Source: Stenotrophomonas africana (GTDB lineage Bacteria > Pseudomonadota > Gammaproteobacteria > Xanthomonadales > Xanthomonadaceae). From it: 64,000 nt of DNA. The stretch lies in the NCBI RefSeq assembly GCF_013004645.1, contig NZ_JABEME010000001.1:124001-188000 (forward strand). The letters are read 5' to 3'. The notes beneath the pieces were generated by a model, which made no database searches, was not told the origin of the DNA, and saw only the letters and a program-made list of their open reading frames with translations. The translations under genes were made by a program, and so were the position numbers. How positions within the stretch are numbered: the first letter of the stretch is position 1; every line of letters starts with the position of its first letter. Positions 15,736 through 24,174 of this stretch are shown here, in pieces.

Positions 15736-17580
15736 CTACTCGGCCGCATCAGGCGTGGCCAACCCGTGCAGGTTAGCGTAGATGCGTGCCGCAAGGGCGT
15801 CATTGATGCCTTCCACCTTGGCGATTTCCGCTTCACCGGCCGCTTTCAGGCCCACCAGGCCACCGAAATGCTTGAGCAGGCTGGCGCGGCGGCGCGGCCC
15901 GATGCCGGGTATATCCTCAAGCTTGCTGGTCATCCGCGCCTTCTGGCGGCGGCCGCGATGGCCGGTGATGGCGAAGCGGTGCGCCTCGTCGCGCACCTGC
16001 TGGATGAACTGCAGCGCCGGGTTGGCCGCGCCCGGGCGCAGCTCGCGGCCATCGGGCATCACCAGCGCTTCGTGGCCGGCGCGGCGCTCCACGCCTTTGG
16101 CCACGCCCACCAGCAACACGCCTTCCACGCCCAGATCGGCCAGTGCGGCCTGGGCCTGCGCCAGCTGCCCGGCGCCGCCGTCGATCAGCAGCACGTCCGG
16201 CAGCACGCCCTGCTCTTCCACCGCACGGCGGAAGCGGCGGTCGATGGCCTGGCGCATGGCGGCGTAGTCATCGCCCGGCTCGATGCCGCTGATGTTGAAG
16301 CGGCGGTACTGCGCGCGCACCGGACCGGCGGCGTCGAACACCACGCACGAGGCCACGGTAGCCTCGCCCAGGGTGTGGCTGATATCGAAACACTCGACCC
16401 GCTTGACCGGCTCGGCCAGGCCCAGCATCTCGCGCAGCGCATCGCTGCGCGCGTGCTGCGCGTTGCGGCTGTTGAGTTCGGTGGCCAGGGTCAGCTGCGC
16501 GTTGCGGCTGGCCAGTTCCACGTAGCCGGCGCGCTCGCCGCGCACGTTCCACTTCAGCTGCACCTTGCGCTCGGCGGAGGCCGACAGCGCGGCAACCAGC
16601 AGGTCGGCGTCGGGAATCTCGCGGTCCAGCAGGATCTCGCGCGGCGGCTCGAATTCGATGTAGTACTGCGAGACGAACGCGGCCAGCACCTCTTCCGGGC
16701 TTTCTTCACCGTTGGTGCGCGGGAAGAACGGACGGGTACCAAGGTTGCGGCCATCACGGAACGCCAGCAGCAGCACGCAGGCCTGCGAGCCCTGCATGGC
16801 CACCGCCAGCACGTCCAGGTCGGCGGCGCGGCCATCCACGTACTGCCGGGTCTGCATGCTGCGCAGCGAGGAAATCAGGTCGCGCAGACGCGCAGCCTGC
16901 TCGAATTCCAGTGCCTCGCTGGCAGCCTGCATCTGCTCGCCCAGCTCGCGGGTGAGCTCGTCGCTCTTGCCTTCGAGGAACAGCGCGGCGCGGCGTACCG
17001 ACTCGGCATACTCCGCTGCCGGCACCAGCTCCACGCAGGGCGCGCTGCAGCGTCCGATCTGGTACTGCAGGCAGGGCCGCGAGCGGTTGCGGAACACGCT
17101 GTCCTCGCAGCTGCGCAGCTTGAACAGCTTGTGCATCAGGTTCAGCGTTTCGCGCACTGCGGTCACGCCGGGATACGGCCCGAAATAGCGACCGGGAATG
17201 GCGCGCGGACCACGATGCAGCGCGATGCGCGGCCAGTCCTCGCGGGTCAGCAGCACATGCGGGTAGGTCTTGTCGTCGCGCAGCGAGACGTTGTAGCGCG
17301 GCGACAGCGACTTGATCAGCTGGTTTTCCAGCAGCAGCGCCTCGGCTTCCGAGCGCGTCACGGTCACGTCCATGCGCGTGATCTGCGAGATCATCGACAT
17401 GATCCGCGCGTTCTTCGGGCTGCCGTTGAAATAGCTGCCGACGCGATTGCGCAGCGCGCGCGCCTTGCCCACGTACAGCAGAGTGTCGTCGGCCGCGTAC
17501 ATGCGGTATACGCCGGGGGCGGTGCTGAGCTGGGCCGCGAAGGCCTTGCCGTCGAAGACCGGAGCAGGAACGTCGGTCAT
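15736..17580 (-). CDS. uvrC: Excinuclease ABC subunit C
   Basis: This 614-residue protein makes both incisions in nucleotide excision repair with UvrB. It has an N-terminal GIY-YIG nuclease (GVYRMY and LLYVGKARALRNR within the first 50 residues), a UVR segment (ALEFEQAARLRDLISSL) that contacts UvrB, an RNase H-like nuclease (ISHTLGEATVAS, LLIDGGAGQLAQA) and C-terminal helix-hairpin-helix motifs (DIPGIGPRRRASLL, KVEGINDALAARI). The ATG at 17580 overlaps the preceding stop as ATGA. uvrB is also in this window, but 14 kb away. Confidence 0.97.
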   Translation of the reverse strand: MTDVPAPVFDGKAFAAQLSTAPGVYRMYAADDTLLYVGKARALRNRVGSYFNGSPKNARIMSMISQITRMDVTVTRSEAEALLLENQLIKSLSPRYNVSLRDDKTYPHVLLTREDWPRIALHRGPRAIPGRYFGPYPGVTAVRETLNLMHKLFKLRSCEDSVFRNRSRPCLQYQIGRCSAPCVELVPAAEYAESVRRAALFLEGKSDELTRELGEQMQAASEALEFEQAARLRDLISSLRSMQTRQYVDGRAADLDVLAVAMQGSQACVLLLAFRDGRNLGTRPFFPRTNGEESPEEVLAAFVSQYYIEFEPPREILLDREIPDADLLVAALSASAERKVQLKWNVRGERAGYVELASRNAQLTLATELNSRNAQHARSDALREMLGLAEPVKRVECFDISHTLGEATVASCVVFDAAGPVRAQYRRFNISGIEPGDDYAAMRQAIDRRFRRAVEEQGVLPDVLLIDGGAGQLAQAQAALADLGVEGVLLVGVAKGVERRAGHEALVMPDGRELRPGAANPALQFIQQVRDEAHRFAITGHRGRRQKARMTSKLEDIPGIGPRRRASLLKHFGGLVGLKAAGEAEIAKVEGINDALAARIYANLHGLATPDAAE

Positions 17581-18989
17581 TCGCTGATCGGCACTTCGCT
17601 GAGCACGCCGCTGTCGGGGTCGAATCGCAGCACGGCGTGGGCGTCGGTCTCGGCGATCCACACCGCCCCGGCGCCCACCGCCAATCCGGCCGGGCCATGC
17701 AGGCGACGCGGCAGGGGCTGGGTGGTCAGTTCGCCACCGCCCAGGCGCAGCGTGCGCAGGCGGCCGTTGCCGGTATCGGCAATCCACAGCAGCGGGGCGT
17801 CCGCGCTCAATGCAATCGCCTGGGGGAACTGCAGGCTGGCCTGCGCACGCGGGCCGTCTTCACTGCCGAAGCGCCACGGCCCCTGCCCGACCAGCGTCTG
17901 CACCAGGTCGCCGCGCAGTTGCAGCGCGCGGATCGAGGAACCCAGCGCATCGGCCACGTACAGCACCTGCTGCACCACGGCCAGCGCGGTTGGCTGGGCA
18001 AAGGCAGCCAGATGGCCGCTGCCATCCCGCTCGTCGATGGAACCACTGCCCGCGCGCCATTGCAGGCTGCGCTGGCCCAGGTGGTAGCTCCAGATGCGGT
18101 TGTCGCCGGCCATGGCGATGTACAGCTGGTTGTCGGCGATGGCCAGGCCAACCGGATGGTCCAGCGGGACCTGCCGCGCCTGCGCGACCGGACCTTCCAC
18201 CGGCGCCCCGGGACGACCGTTGCCACACAGCGTATCGACGATGCCGGTCAGCAGGTTGATACGGCGCACCGCGTGGTTGCCGGTGTCGGCGACGTACAGC
18301 GAATCGCGCTCCAGCACCAGCGCCTGCGGGCGATGGAACGCCGCTTCGGCGAGGTTGCCGTCCATGAAATCGGCGGTGCCGAGGCCGAACTGGCGCAGGA
18401 TGCGGCCACCATGGCTGCATTCGAGGATGCGGTGATGGCCGCTGTCGGCGATGTACAGGCGTTCGGTGCTGACCGCCAGTCCCTGCGGGAAGCGCAGGGA
18501 CTGGCGCGGTTCCGGATGCAGTTCGCTGCCGCCGCGCGGCGGCGCCGACGGTGCGCCTTCGCACAGTGCGTTCAAGGCACGCTCCAGTTCGCCGGGCGCG
18601 CCCTGGCCGACCAGCCGCTGCTGTTCGCGGCCCTGCGCATCCAGCAGCACCAGGGTCGGCCAGGCGGTGATGCCGAAGCGACGCCAGCCATCCCAGTCGG
18701 CATCTAGCAGCACCGGCATCGACAGGCCCTGGCGGCGCAGCAGCTTCAGTGCGGCACCGGCGTCGCGTTCGAAGTCGAAGCGCGGCACTTGCAGCACCAG
18801 CGGTTGCAGCTTGCCGGGGTGGCGCGACAGCCATTGGCCGAATTCGGCCAGGCGTTGCGCGCTCCAGGCGGAGGCGGCGTTGACGAACAACAGCGCCACC
18901 GGCCGACCGCGCAGTTCGGTCAGGGTGCAGGGGGTGGCATTGAGCCAGGTGGCGAACTCGGGCAGGTCCGGGACGGGCTGGACGTTCAT
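17577..18989 (-). CDS. Thioredoxin-like domain fused to NHL repeats, redox cysteines absent
   Basis: This 470-residue protein has an N-terminal thioredoxin-like domain (about 15-140: ALLFVNAASAWSAQRLAEF, then ITAWPTLVLLD with the cis-Pro). The place normally held by CxxC reads SAWS, so thiol chemistry is unlikely. It is followed by about five NHL repeats (FPQGLAVSTERLYIADSGHH, HRPQALVLERDSLYVADTGN and others) forming a beta-propeller. The arrangement resembles NHLRC2-type proteins. No signal peptide is seen. It overlaps both neighbours as ATGA, so it is translated with the phosphatase and UvrC. Function unknown. Confidence 0.82.
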   Translation of the reverse strand: MNVQPVPDLPEFATWLNATPCTLTELRGRPVALLFVNAASAWSAQRLAEFGQWLSRHPGKLQPLVLQVPRFDFERDAGAALKLLRRQGLSMPVLLDADWDGWRRFGITAWPTLVLLDAQGREQQRLVGQGAPGELERALNALCEGAPSAPPRGGSELHPEPRQSLRFPQGLAVSTERLYIADSGHHRILECSHGGRILRQFGLGTADFMDGNLAEAAFHRPQALVLERDSLYVADTGNHAVRRINLLTGIVDTLCGNGRPGAPVEGPVAQARQVPLDHPVGLAIADNQLYIAMAGDNRIWSYHLGQRSLQWRAGSGSIDERDGSGHLAAFAQPTALAVVQQVLYVADALGSSIRALQLRGDLVQTLVGQGPWRFGSEDGPRAQASLQFPQAIALSADAPLLWIADTGNGRLRTLRLGGGELTTQPLPRRLHGPAGLAVGAGAVWIAETDAHAVLRFDPDSGVLSEVPISE

Positions 18990-19474
18990 GACCCGATTAT
19001 GCCGGAGTCGGCGTCATGCAACAGTCGTGCCACGGCACGTTTTGCAGCATTGTCGACCAGCGACCAGACCTGTTCGAAATGATCACTACCGCCGGTGTAG
19101 GGATCCGGGATCGCCATCCGGCCCTCTCCGCCCGACCATGGCAGGTACAGTGCCAGGCGTTCGCGCTGGGCAGAGGTGGCCAAGCGACCGGCATCACGCA
19201 GGTTGGCTTCGTCGGCGCACAGGATCCAGTCGAAGCGGTCGAAATCCGCGGCCTGCAGCTGGCGCGCACGCAGGCCGCCGATGTCCACACCGTGCCCGGC
19301 CGCGCAGGCGATGGCGCGCCGGTCCGGTGGCTCGCCCACGTGCCAGTCGCCGGTGCCAGCCGAATCCACCTGCACCCGCCCAGCCAGCGGCGAGGCCTCC
19401 AGGCGGGCGCGCAGCGCACCTTCGGCCATCGGCGAACGGCAGATGTTGCCGAGGCAGACGACCAGCAGCTTCAT
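18986..19474 (-). CDS. Low-molecular-weight protein tyrosine phosphatase
   Basis: This is a 162-residue cytoplasmic phosphatase. The P-loop CLGNICRSP at residues 7-15 gives the nucleophilic Cys and phosphate-binding Arg, and the general acid Asp is in IPDPYTGG near residue 125. The start at 19474 overlaps the kdsB stop as ATGA. Such enzymes often act on tyrosine kinases of polysaccharide export or on arginine phosphate. The position in an envelope operon suggests envelope regulation, but the substrate is not shown. Confidence 0.92.
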   Translation of the reverse strand: MKLLVVCLGNICRSPMAEGALRARLEASPLAGRVQVDSAGTGDWHVGEPPDRRAIACAAGHGVDIGGLRARQLQAADFDRFDWILCADEANLRDAGRLATSAQRERLALYLPWSGGEGRMAIPDPYTGGSDHFEQVWSLVDNAAKRAVARLLHDADSGIIGS

Positions 19475-20244
19475 CGCGCGGCCATTGCCTGCAACAACGC
19501 TTCGGCGCGCTCCAGGTCCTCCGGGGTGTCGATGCCGGCAGGGAACGGCTCCGGCGAGATCGCCACGCTGATCGGGAAGCCCGCTTCCAGCACGCGCAGC
19601 TGTTCCAGCGATTCGACCTGCTCCAGCTGGCCCGGCGGCATCGTCGCGAACTGCTGCAGGAAACCGGCCCGGTAGCCGTAGATGCCGATATGGCGCAGCC
19701 AGTTGTGACCGGCCGGCAACGTGTCGCGGCTGCGCGCAAAGCCATCGCGGTGCCACGCGATCGGCGCGCGGCTGAAGTACATCGCCTCGTTGCGCACGTT
19801 GCGCACCAGCTTCACCACGTTCGGGTCGAACAGGGTGTGCGCGTCCTCGACGGTCGTGGCCAGGGTCGACATCGGCGCATTGCCTTCAACCAGCGCCTCG
19901 GCCACCGCACGAATACCCGCCGCGGGCGCGAACGGTTCATCGCCCTGCAGATTGACCACCACGGTGTCGTCGGCCCAGCCAGCGATGCGCGCGCACTCGG
20001 CCAGGCGGTCGGTACCGGAAGCATGCGAGGTGGCGGTCATTGCCACCTTCACTTCGGCCAGCCCGGACAGTGCGTCGGCAATGCGCTGGTCGTCGGTAGC
20101 GACCCAGACCTCTCCGGCACCGGCCTGCAGCGCGCGGCGCGCCACGTGCAGCACCAGCGGCTCACCGCCCAGCAGGCGCAGCGGCTTGCCCGGCAACCGC
20201 GAGGCGGCATAGCGGGCCGGAATGGCGACGACGAATTCGGTCAT
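19471..20244 (-). CDS. kdsB: CMP-Kdo synthetase
   Basis: This is a 257-residue cytidylyltransferase joining CTP and Kdo to give CMP-Kdo for the lipopolysaccharide inner core. Family motifs are visible: [18 protein letters not shown] at the start, [26 protein letters not shown] and KHIG-like [10 protein letters not shown]. The ATG at 20244 is chosen because the family begins right at the FVVAIPARY strand. It lies 74 bases after lpxK and overlaps the phosphatase gene by four bases. Confidence 0.96.
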   Translation of the reverse strand: MTEFVVAIPARYAASRLPGKPLRLLGGEPLVLHVARRALQAGAGEVWVATDDQRIADALSGLAEVKVAMTATSHASGTDRLAECARIAGWADDTVVVNLQGDEPFAPAAGIRAVAEALVEGNAPMSTLATTVEDAHTLFDPNVVKLVRNVRNEAMYFSRAPIAWHRDGFARSRDTLPAGHNWLRHIGIYGYRAGFLQQFATMPPGQLEQVESLEQLRVLEAGFPISVAISPEPFPAGIDTPEDLERAEALLQAMAAR

Positions 20245-20318
20245 GGGGCGGTACTCGGCAGGCTCGTTACAACGGGAATGCGGCCGGCGGCGCATGAATG
20301 CAAGCGCCGCCGCGCCAT

Positions 20319-21338
20319 TCAGTTCGGTCGCAGCTTGTCCAGGCGGTCGGTCAGCGCCACCCAGAATGCGGCAGGCAGCTCGGCACGCAGTGGGACCGCG
20401 TAATGCCAGTCATTGCCGAACGCGCGGCATTTCACCGCATCCTTTTCGGTCATCAGCACCGGCAGCTGGCTGCCGAAGGACAGGTCCTGCGGCTGATAGG
20501 CCTGATGGTCGGCGAAGGCGTGCGGTACGACGCCGATACCACGTGCGCGCAGCATGTCGAAAAACCGCTGCGGATGCGCGATGCCGGCCACGGCGTGCAC
20601 GCGCTGGCCCTTGAAGTACGACAGCGGACGGGCACGGCCTCCGGCCAGCGGTTGTGCGCTGGCGATGTGCAGTGCCATCGGCCACTGGCCGAAGCCACAG
20701 GCCTGGGCCGCAGATTCCTCATCGGCCTGGCCGAGATTGACCACGCGGAAATCGCACTCGCTGGCGCGGCTGACCGGCTCGCGCAGTGGTCCGGCCGGAA
20801 TCATCCGGCCATTACCGTAGCGGCGCTGCGCATCAACCACCTCGATTTCGATGTCGCGCGCCAGCCGGTAGTGCTGCAGACCGTCGTCGCAGACGATCAC
20901 ATCGCAGCCGGCCTCGATCAGCGCCTTGCCGGCAGCAACGCGGTCACTGTCCACGCGCACCGGCACGCCGGTCTTCCAGGCGATCAGCACTGGTTCGTCA
21001 CCGCCCTTGGCGGTCGGCGTATCAGCCTTCACCCAAAGCGGTTTGTCCGCATCTTCGCGGCCGTAGCCACGACTGGCCACGCCCGGCTTCCAGCCGGCGG
21101 CACGCAGGCGCTCGACCAGGGCGATGGTCAGCGGCGTCTTGCCGGTGCCCCCGGCGGTGATGTTGCCAACCACGATGACCGGTACCGGCAGCGTGTAGCG
21201 CTTGCGCCAGCCACGCCGATAGGCCCGGCGGCGCAGCGCGGTGACGCCGGCATACAGCGGCGCCAGCAGACGCATCGCCCACGGAACCGGGCTGCCGTCG
21301 TACCAGTACGGCGGGGTCTGGGTACCCTTGCCGGCCAT
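20319..21338 (-). CDS. lpxK: Tetraacyldisaccharide 4'-kinase
   Basis: This is a 339-residue membrane-associated kinase that phosphorylates the 4' position of the lipid A disaccharide to give lipid IVA. It has an N-terminal hydrophobic helix (about 20-35), the P-loop [13 protein letters not shown] (57-69), SRGYGR, DEP and the DDGLQHYRL motif that positions the substrate. The ATG shares one base with the msbA stop (TGATG), the coupling expected for lipid A synthesis and flipping. Confidence 0.96.
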   Translation of the reverse strand: MAGKGTQTPPYWYDGSPVPWAMRLLAPLYAGVTALRRRAYRRGWRKRYTLPVPVIVVGNITAGGTGKTPLTIALVERLRAAGWKPGVASRGYGREDADKPLWVKADTPTAKGGDEPVLIAWKTGVPVRVDSDRVAAGKALIEAGCDVIVCDDGLQHYRLARDIEIEVVDAQRRYGNGRMIPAGPLREPVSRASECDFRVVNLGQADEESAAQACGFGQWPMALHIASAQPLAGGRARPLSYFKGQRVHAVAGIAHPQRFFDMLRARGIGVVPHAFADHQAYQPQDLSFGSQLPVLMTEKDAVKCRAFGNDWHYAVPLRAELPAAFWVALTDRLDKLRPN

Positions 21339-23086
21339 CAGTCCTGCCTTTCGCGGAACTGCATGCTGTGCAGATGCTGGTACAGGCCGCCCATGGCAAG
21401 CAGCTCCTTGTGGGTGCCACGTTCGACGATGCGCCCGTGGTCCATCACCAGCACCAGGTCGGCGTGCTCGATGGTCGACAGGCGGTGCGCGATGACCAGC
21501 GTGGTGCGCTCCGGCATCAGGCGCTGCAGCGCATCCTGCACCAGCCGCTCGGATTCGTTGTCCAGCGCGGCGGTGGCTTCATCAAGGATCAGGATAGGCG
21601 CATCCCGCAGGATCGCGCGGGCGATCGCCAGGCGCTGGCGCTGGCCGCCTGACAGCAACGCGCCGTTCTCGCCTACCGGGGTCTGCAGCTGCTGCGGCAT
21701 GCGTGCGATGAATTCCCACGCATTGGCCGCTTCGGCCGCCGCGCGGATCTGCTCGTCGCTGGCCTCCATGCCGTAAGCGATGTTGGCAGCGATGGTGTCA
21801 TCGAACAGCATGACCTTCTGCCCCACCATCGCCACCTGGCGACGCAGGTCGGCCAGCGGATAATCATCCAGCGCCACGCCATCAAGGGTGATGCGTCCGC
21901 CGCTGGGTTCATAGAAACGCGGCACCAGCCGGATCAGGCTGGTCTTGCCGCTGCCTGAGCGGCCGACGATGGCGGTGACCGTTCCGGGCTTGGCAACAAA
22001 GCTGATGTCGTCCAGCGCAATGCCACTGTCCTCGCGGTAACGCAGCATGACGTGGTCGAAGGCCAGTTCGCCACGCACGCGCTGCACTGTCTTGCGGCCC
22101 TCGTCGCGCTCCACCGGCATGTCGAGAATGCTGAACAGACGCTCGGCAGCTGCCACGCCCCGCGAGATCGAGGTCTGCACGCTGGTCAGACGACGCAGCG
22201 AAGGAATGATCGCCATCATCGAGGTCATCAGGCCCATGAACTGGCCCGCATTGAGACGACCGGCAAGCGCTTCGCGCGTAGATACCCAGACGATCACCGC
22301 CAGTGCCAGGGCGGCCAGGAACTGGACCACGCTGGACGCCGCGGCACGGGTGACTTCCACCTTCATGTTCAGCGACAGCATGCGGTTGGCCAGGCGCGAA
22401 TAGCGTGTGATCTCGTGCTGCTGGGTGCCATGCACCTTCACTTCCTGCTGCGCGGCCAGCGACTGCTCGGCGGTCTGCGCCATCGAGCCCATGCCGTCCT
22501 GGATGCCACGGCTGATGCGGCGGTAGCGCTTGCCCACGAAGGACACGATCACGCCGATCAGCGGCACCACCACCAGCATCGCCACGGTGACCTTGACGCT
22601 CATCTGCAGCATCACCGCCAGCATGGCGATGATGGTCAGGGTATCGGCGACCACGGTCTTGAGTGCATCGGCGCTGGCCTGGGTGACCTGCTCGGTGTCG
22701 AAGTTCAGGCGGCTGACCATCACCGGCGTCGCTTCGGTATCGAAATGCGAGGATGGCAGGTGCAGGTACTTGGCCAGCACCTGTTCGCGCAGGTCGCGCA
22801 CCACGCTGCGGCCGGTCTTGGCCAGCGCATAGTCGCTCACCCAGGTGGCAATGCTGCGCATCAGGAACAGGCCGAGGATCGTCAGCGGCAGGATCACCGC
22901 CATGCGCGGTTCCGGATTGACGAAACCACGGTTGACCAGCGGCTCCATCAACTTGGTGAAGTGATAGCCCGCCAGGGCTTCGACCACCATGGCGATGACC
23001 GCGGCCACCATGAACGCCCAGTAGGCGCGGGTGTACCCCAGCAGACGTTTGTAGATCGGCCACACCGGCGCGTGATTGGAACTCAT
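21338..23086 (-). CDS. msbA: Lipid A export ABC transporter, ATPase and permease
   Basis: This 582-residue half-transporter flips core-lipid A across the inner membrane. Six membrane helices fill about residues 20-310. The nucleotide-binding domain has Walker [10 protein letters not shown], the signature [15 protein letters not shown], Walker [13 protein letters not shown] and the H-loop IAHRLSTI. The length is the family norm. It sits between exbD (four-base overlap) and lpxK, the gene that completes its substrate. Confidence 0.96.
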   Translation of the reverse strand: MSSNHAPVWPIYKRLLGYTRAYWAFMVAAVIAMVVEALAGYHFTKLMEPLVNRGFVNPEPRMAVILPLTILGLFLMRSIATWVSDYALAKTGRSVVRDLREQVLAKYLHLPSSHFDTEATPVMVSRLNFDTEQVTQASADALKTVVADTLTIIAMLAVMLQMSVKVTVAMLVVVPLIGVIVSFVGKRYRRISRGIQDGMGSMAQTAEQSLAAQQEVKVHGTQQHEITRYSRLANRMLSLNMKVEVTRAAASSVVQFLAALALAVIVWVSTREALAGRLNAGQFMGLMTSMMAIIPSLRRLTSVQTSISRGVAAAERLFSILDMPVERDEGRKTVQRVRGELAFDHVMLRYREDSGIALDDISFVAKPGTVTAIVGRSGSGKTSLIRLVPRFYEPSGGRITLDGVALDDYPLADLRRQVAMVGQKVMLFDDTIAANIAYGMEASDEQIRAAAEAANAWEFIARMPQQLQTPVGENGALLSGGQRQRLAIARAILRDAPILILDEATAALDNESERLVQDALQRLMPERTTLVIAHRLSTIEHADLVLVMDHGRIVERGTHKELLAMGGLYQHLHSMQFRERQD

Positions 23087-23505
23087 GGACGCACCTCGGG
23101 TGCTGTTGCAATGGCAATACGGCGGAAGCCGAGCTGACCCAGCGCATCCTGCGCGGTCACCACGGCCTGGTAGGGAGTGCGTGCGTCGGCACGCAGCAGC
23201 ACGGTCTGCTCGCGATCGCTGCCGGCCACGGCGGCGATGGTCTGCTTGACCGACTCGACGTCGCTGCGCAGCACTTCCTGGTCATTGATGAAGTAGCGGC
23301 CTTCGGCGTTGATCAGCACGCTGAGCGAGCGCGGCGGTTCGTTGGTCTGCTGCTGGCTGGCCGTAGGCAGCTGCACCTGCAGCGTCGAACGCGCATCGAA
23401 GGTGGTGGTGACCACGAAGAAGATGATCAGCACCAGGATGACGTCGATCAGCGGCACCAGATCGATATGCGGCTCATCCTGGGATCGGTCGTTGCCGATA
23501 CGCAT
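23083..23505 (-). CDS. exbD: ExbD/TolR-family energy transduction protein
   Basis: This is a 140-residue protein with a short cytoplasmic start, one membrane helix (about 16-38, LVPLIDVILVLIIFFVVTT, containing the conserved Asp) and a periplasmic domain. It forms a proton-driven motor with ExbB. No tonB is adjacent. The pair instead precedes msbA-lpxK, an arrangement known in several gammaproteobacteria. The start lies three bases after the exbB stop. Confidence 0.93.
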   Translation of the reverse strand: MRIGNDRSQDEPHIDLVPLIDVILVLIIFFVVTTTFDARSTLQVQLPTASQQQTNEPPRSLSVLINAEGRYFINDQEVLRSDVESVKQTIAAVAGSDREQTVLLRADARTPYQAVVTAQDALGQLGFRRIAIATAPEVRP

Positions 23506-23508
23506 CGA

Positions 23509-24171
23509 TCAGGCCTTCGCCGTGGCGGCGCCGGCCGGACGCGCGGCCGGGGCCGGGTTCATCACCCCGGGACGGCCGTCGAGCGTATCCAGCAGGGCGC
23601 TCGCTTCCTGTTCCATTTCCACCACGTAACCGTGGATGCGGCCCTTGAAGTAGCGATGGAACATCAGCGCCGGGATGGCCACGATCATGCCGGTGGCGGT
23701 GCACACCAGCGCCTTGCCGATACCGCCGGCCAGCTGGTTCACGTCGCCCACGCCGTGGTCGAGGATGCCCAGGAACATCTGGATCATGCCGATGACCGTG
23801 CCAAGCAGGCCCAGCAGCGGGCCGGCCGAGGCGATGGTGCCCAGCGCGTTCAGGAAACGCTCCATGCGGTGCACCAGGTGACGGCCGGTGTCTTCGATGC
23901 GTTCGCGGATCTGGTCGCGCGGGCGGTTGCGCGCTTCCAGTGCGGCGGCCAGCAGCGCGCCCAGCGGCGAGTTGCTACGCAGGGTCTGCAGGTGGGCCGG
24001 GTCGAGCTTGCCGCGCGCGGCCCAGTTGCGCACTTCCTGGCCGAGGCCGGGCGGCAGCACCTCAGTTCGCCGCAGGGACCAGAAACGCTCCAGGATGATC
24101 GCCAAAGCCAGTACGCCCAACAGCAGCAGCGGCACCATCGGCCAGCCACCGGCCTTGACCAGTTCCCACAC
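23509..24171 (-). CDS. exbB: ExbB/TolQ-family proton channel protein
   Basis: This is a 220-residue MotA/TolQ/ExbB-family protein. It has an N-terminal helix (about 12-32, PMVPLLLLGVLALAIILE), a cytoplasmic loop, and two helices near the C-terminus carrying IASAGPLLGLLGTVIGMI and the LVCTATGMIVAIPALMF segment that contains the conserved Thr. It builds the channel with ExbD. It lies three bases after the comEC stop. No TonB gene accompanies it. Confidence 0.93.
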   Translation of the reverse strand: MWELVKAGGWPMVPLLLLGVLALAIILERFWSLRRTEVLPPGLGQEVRNWAARGKLDPAHLQTLRSNSPLGALLAAALEARNRPRDQIRERIEDTGRHLVHRMERFLNALGTIASAGPLLGLLGTVIGMIQMFLGILDHGVGDVNQLAGGIGKALVCTATGMIVAIPALMFHRYFKGRIHGYVVEMEQEASALLDTLDGRPGVMNPAPAARPAGAATAKA

Positions 24172-24174
24172 GTT

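Noticed and set aside
15724..18087. A 787-codon plus-strand open frame over uvrC
   Set aside because: It arises from the GC-rich codon pattern opposite uvrC and the NHL gene. It is His/Arg/Ala rich, with no recognisable domain.
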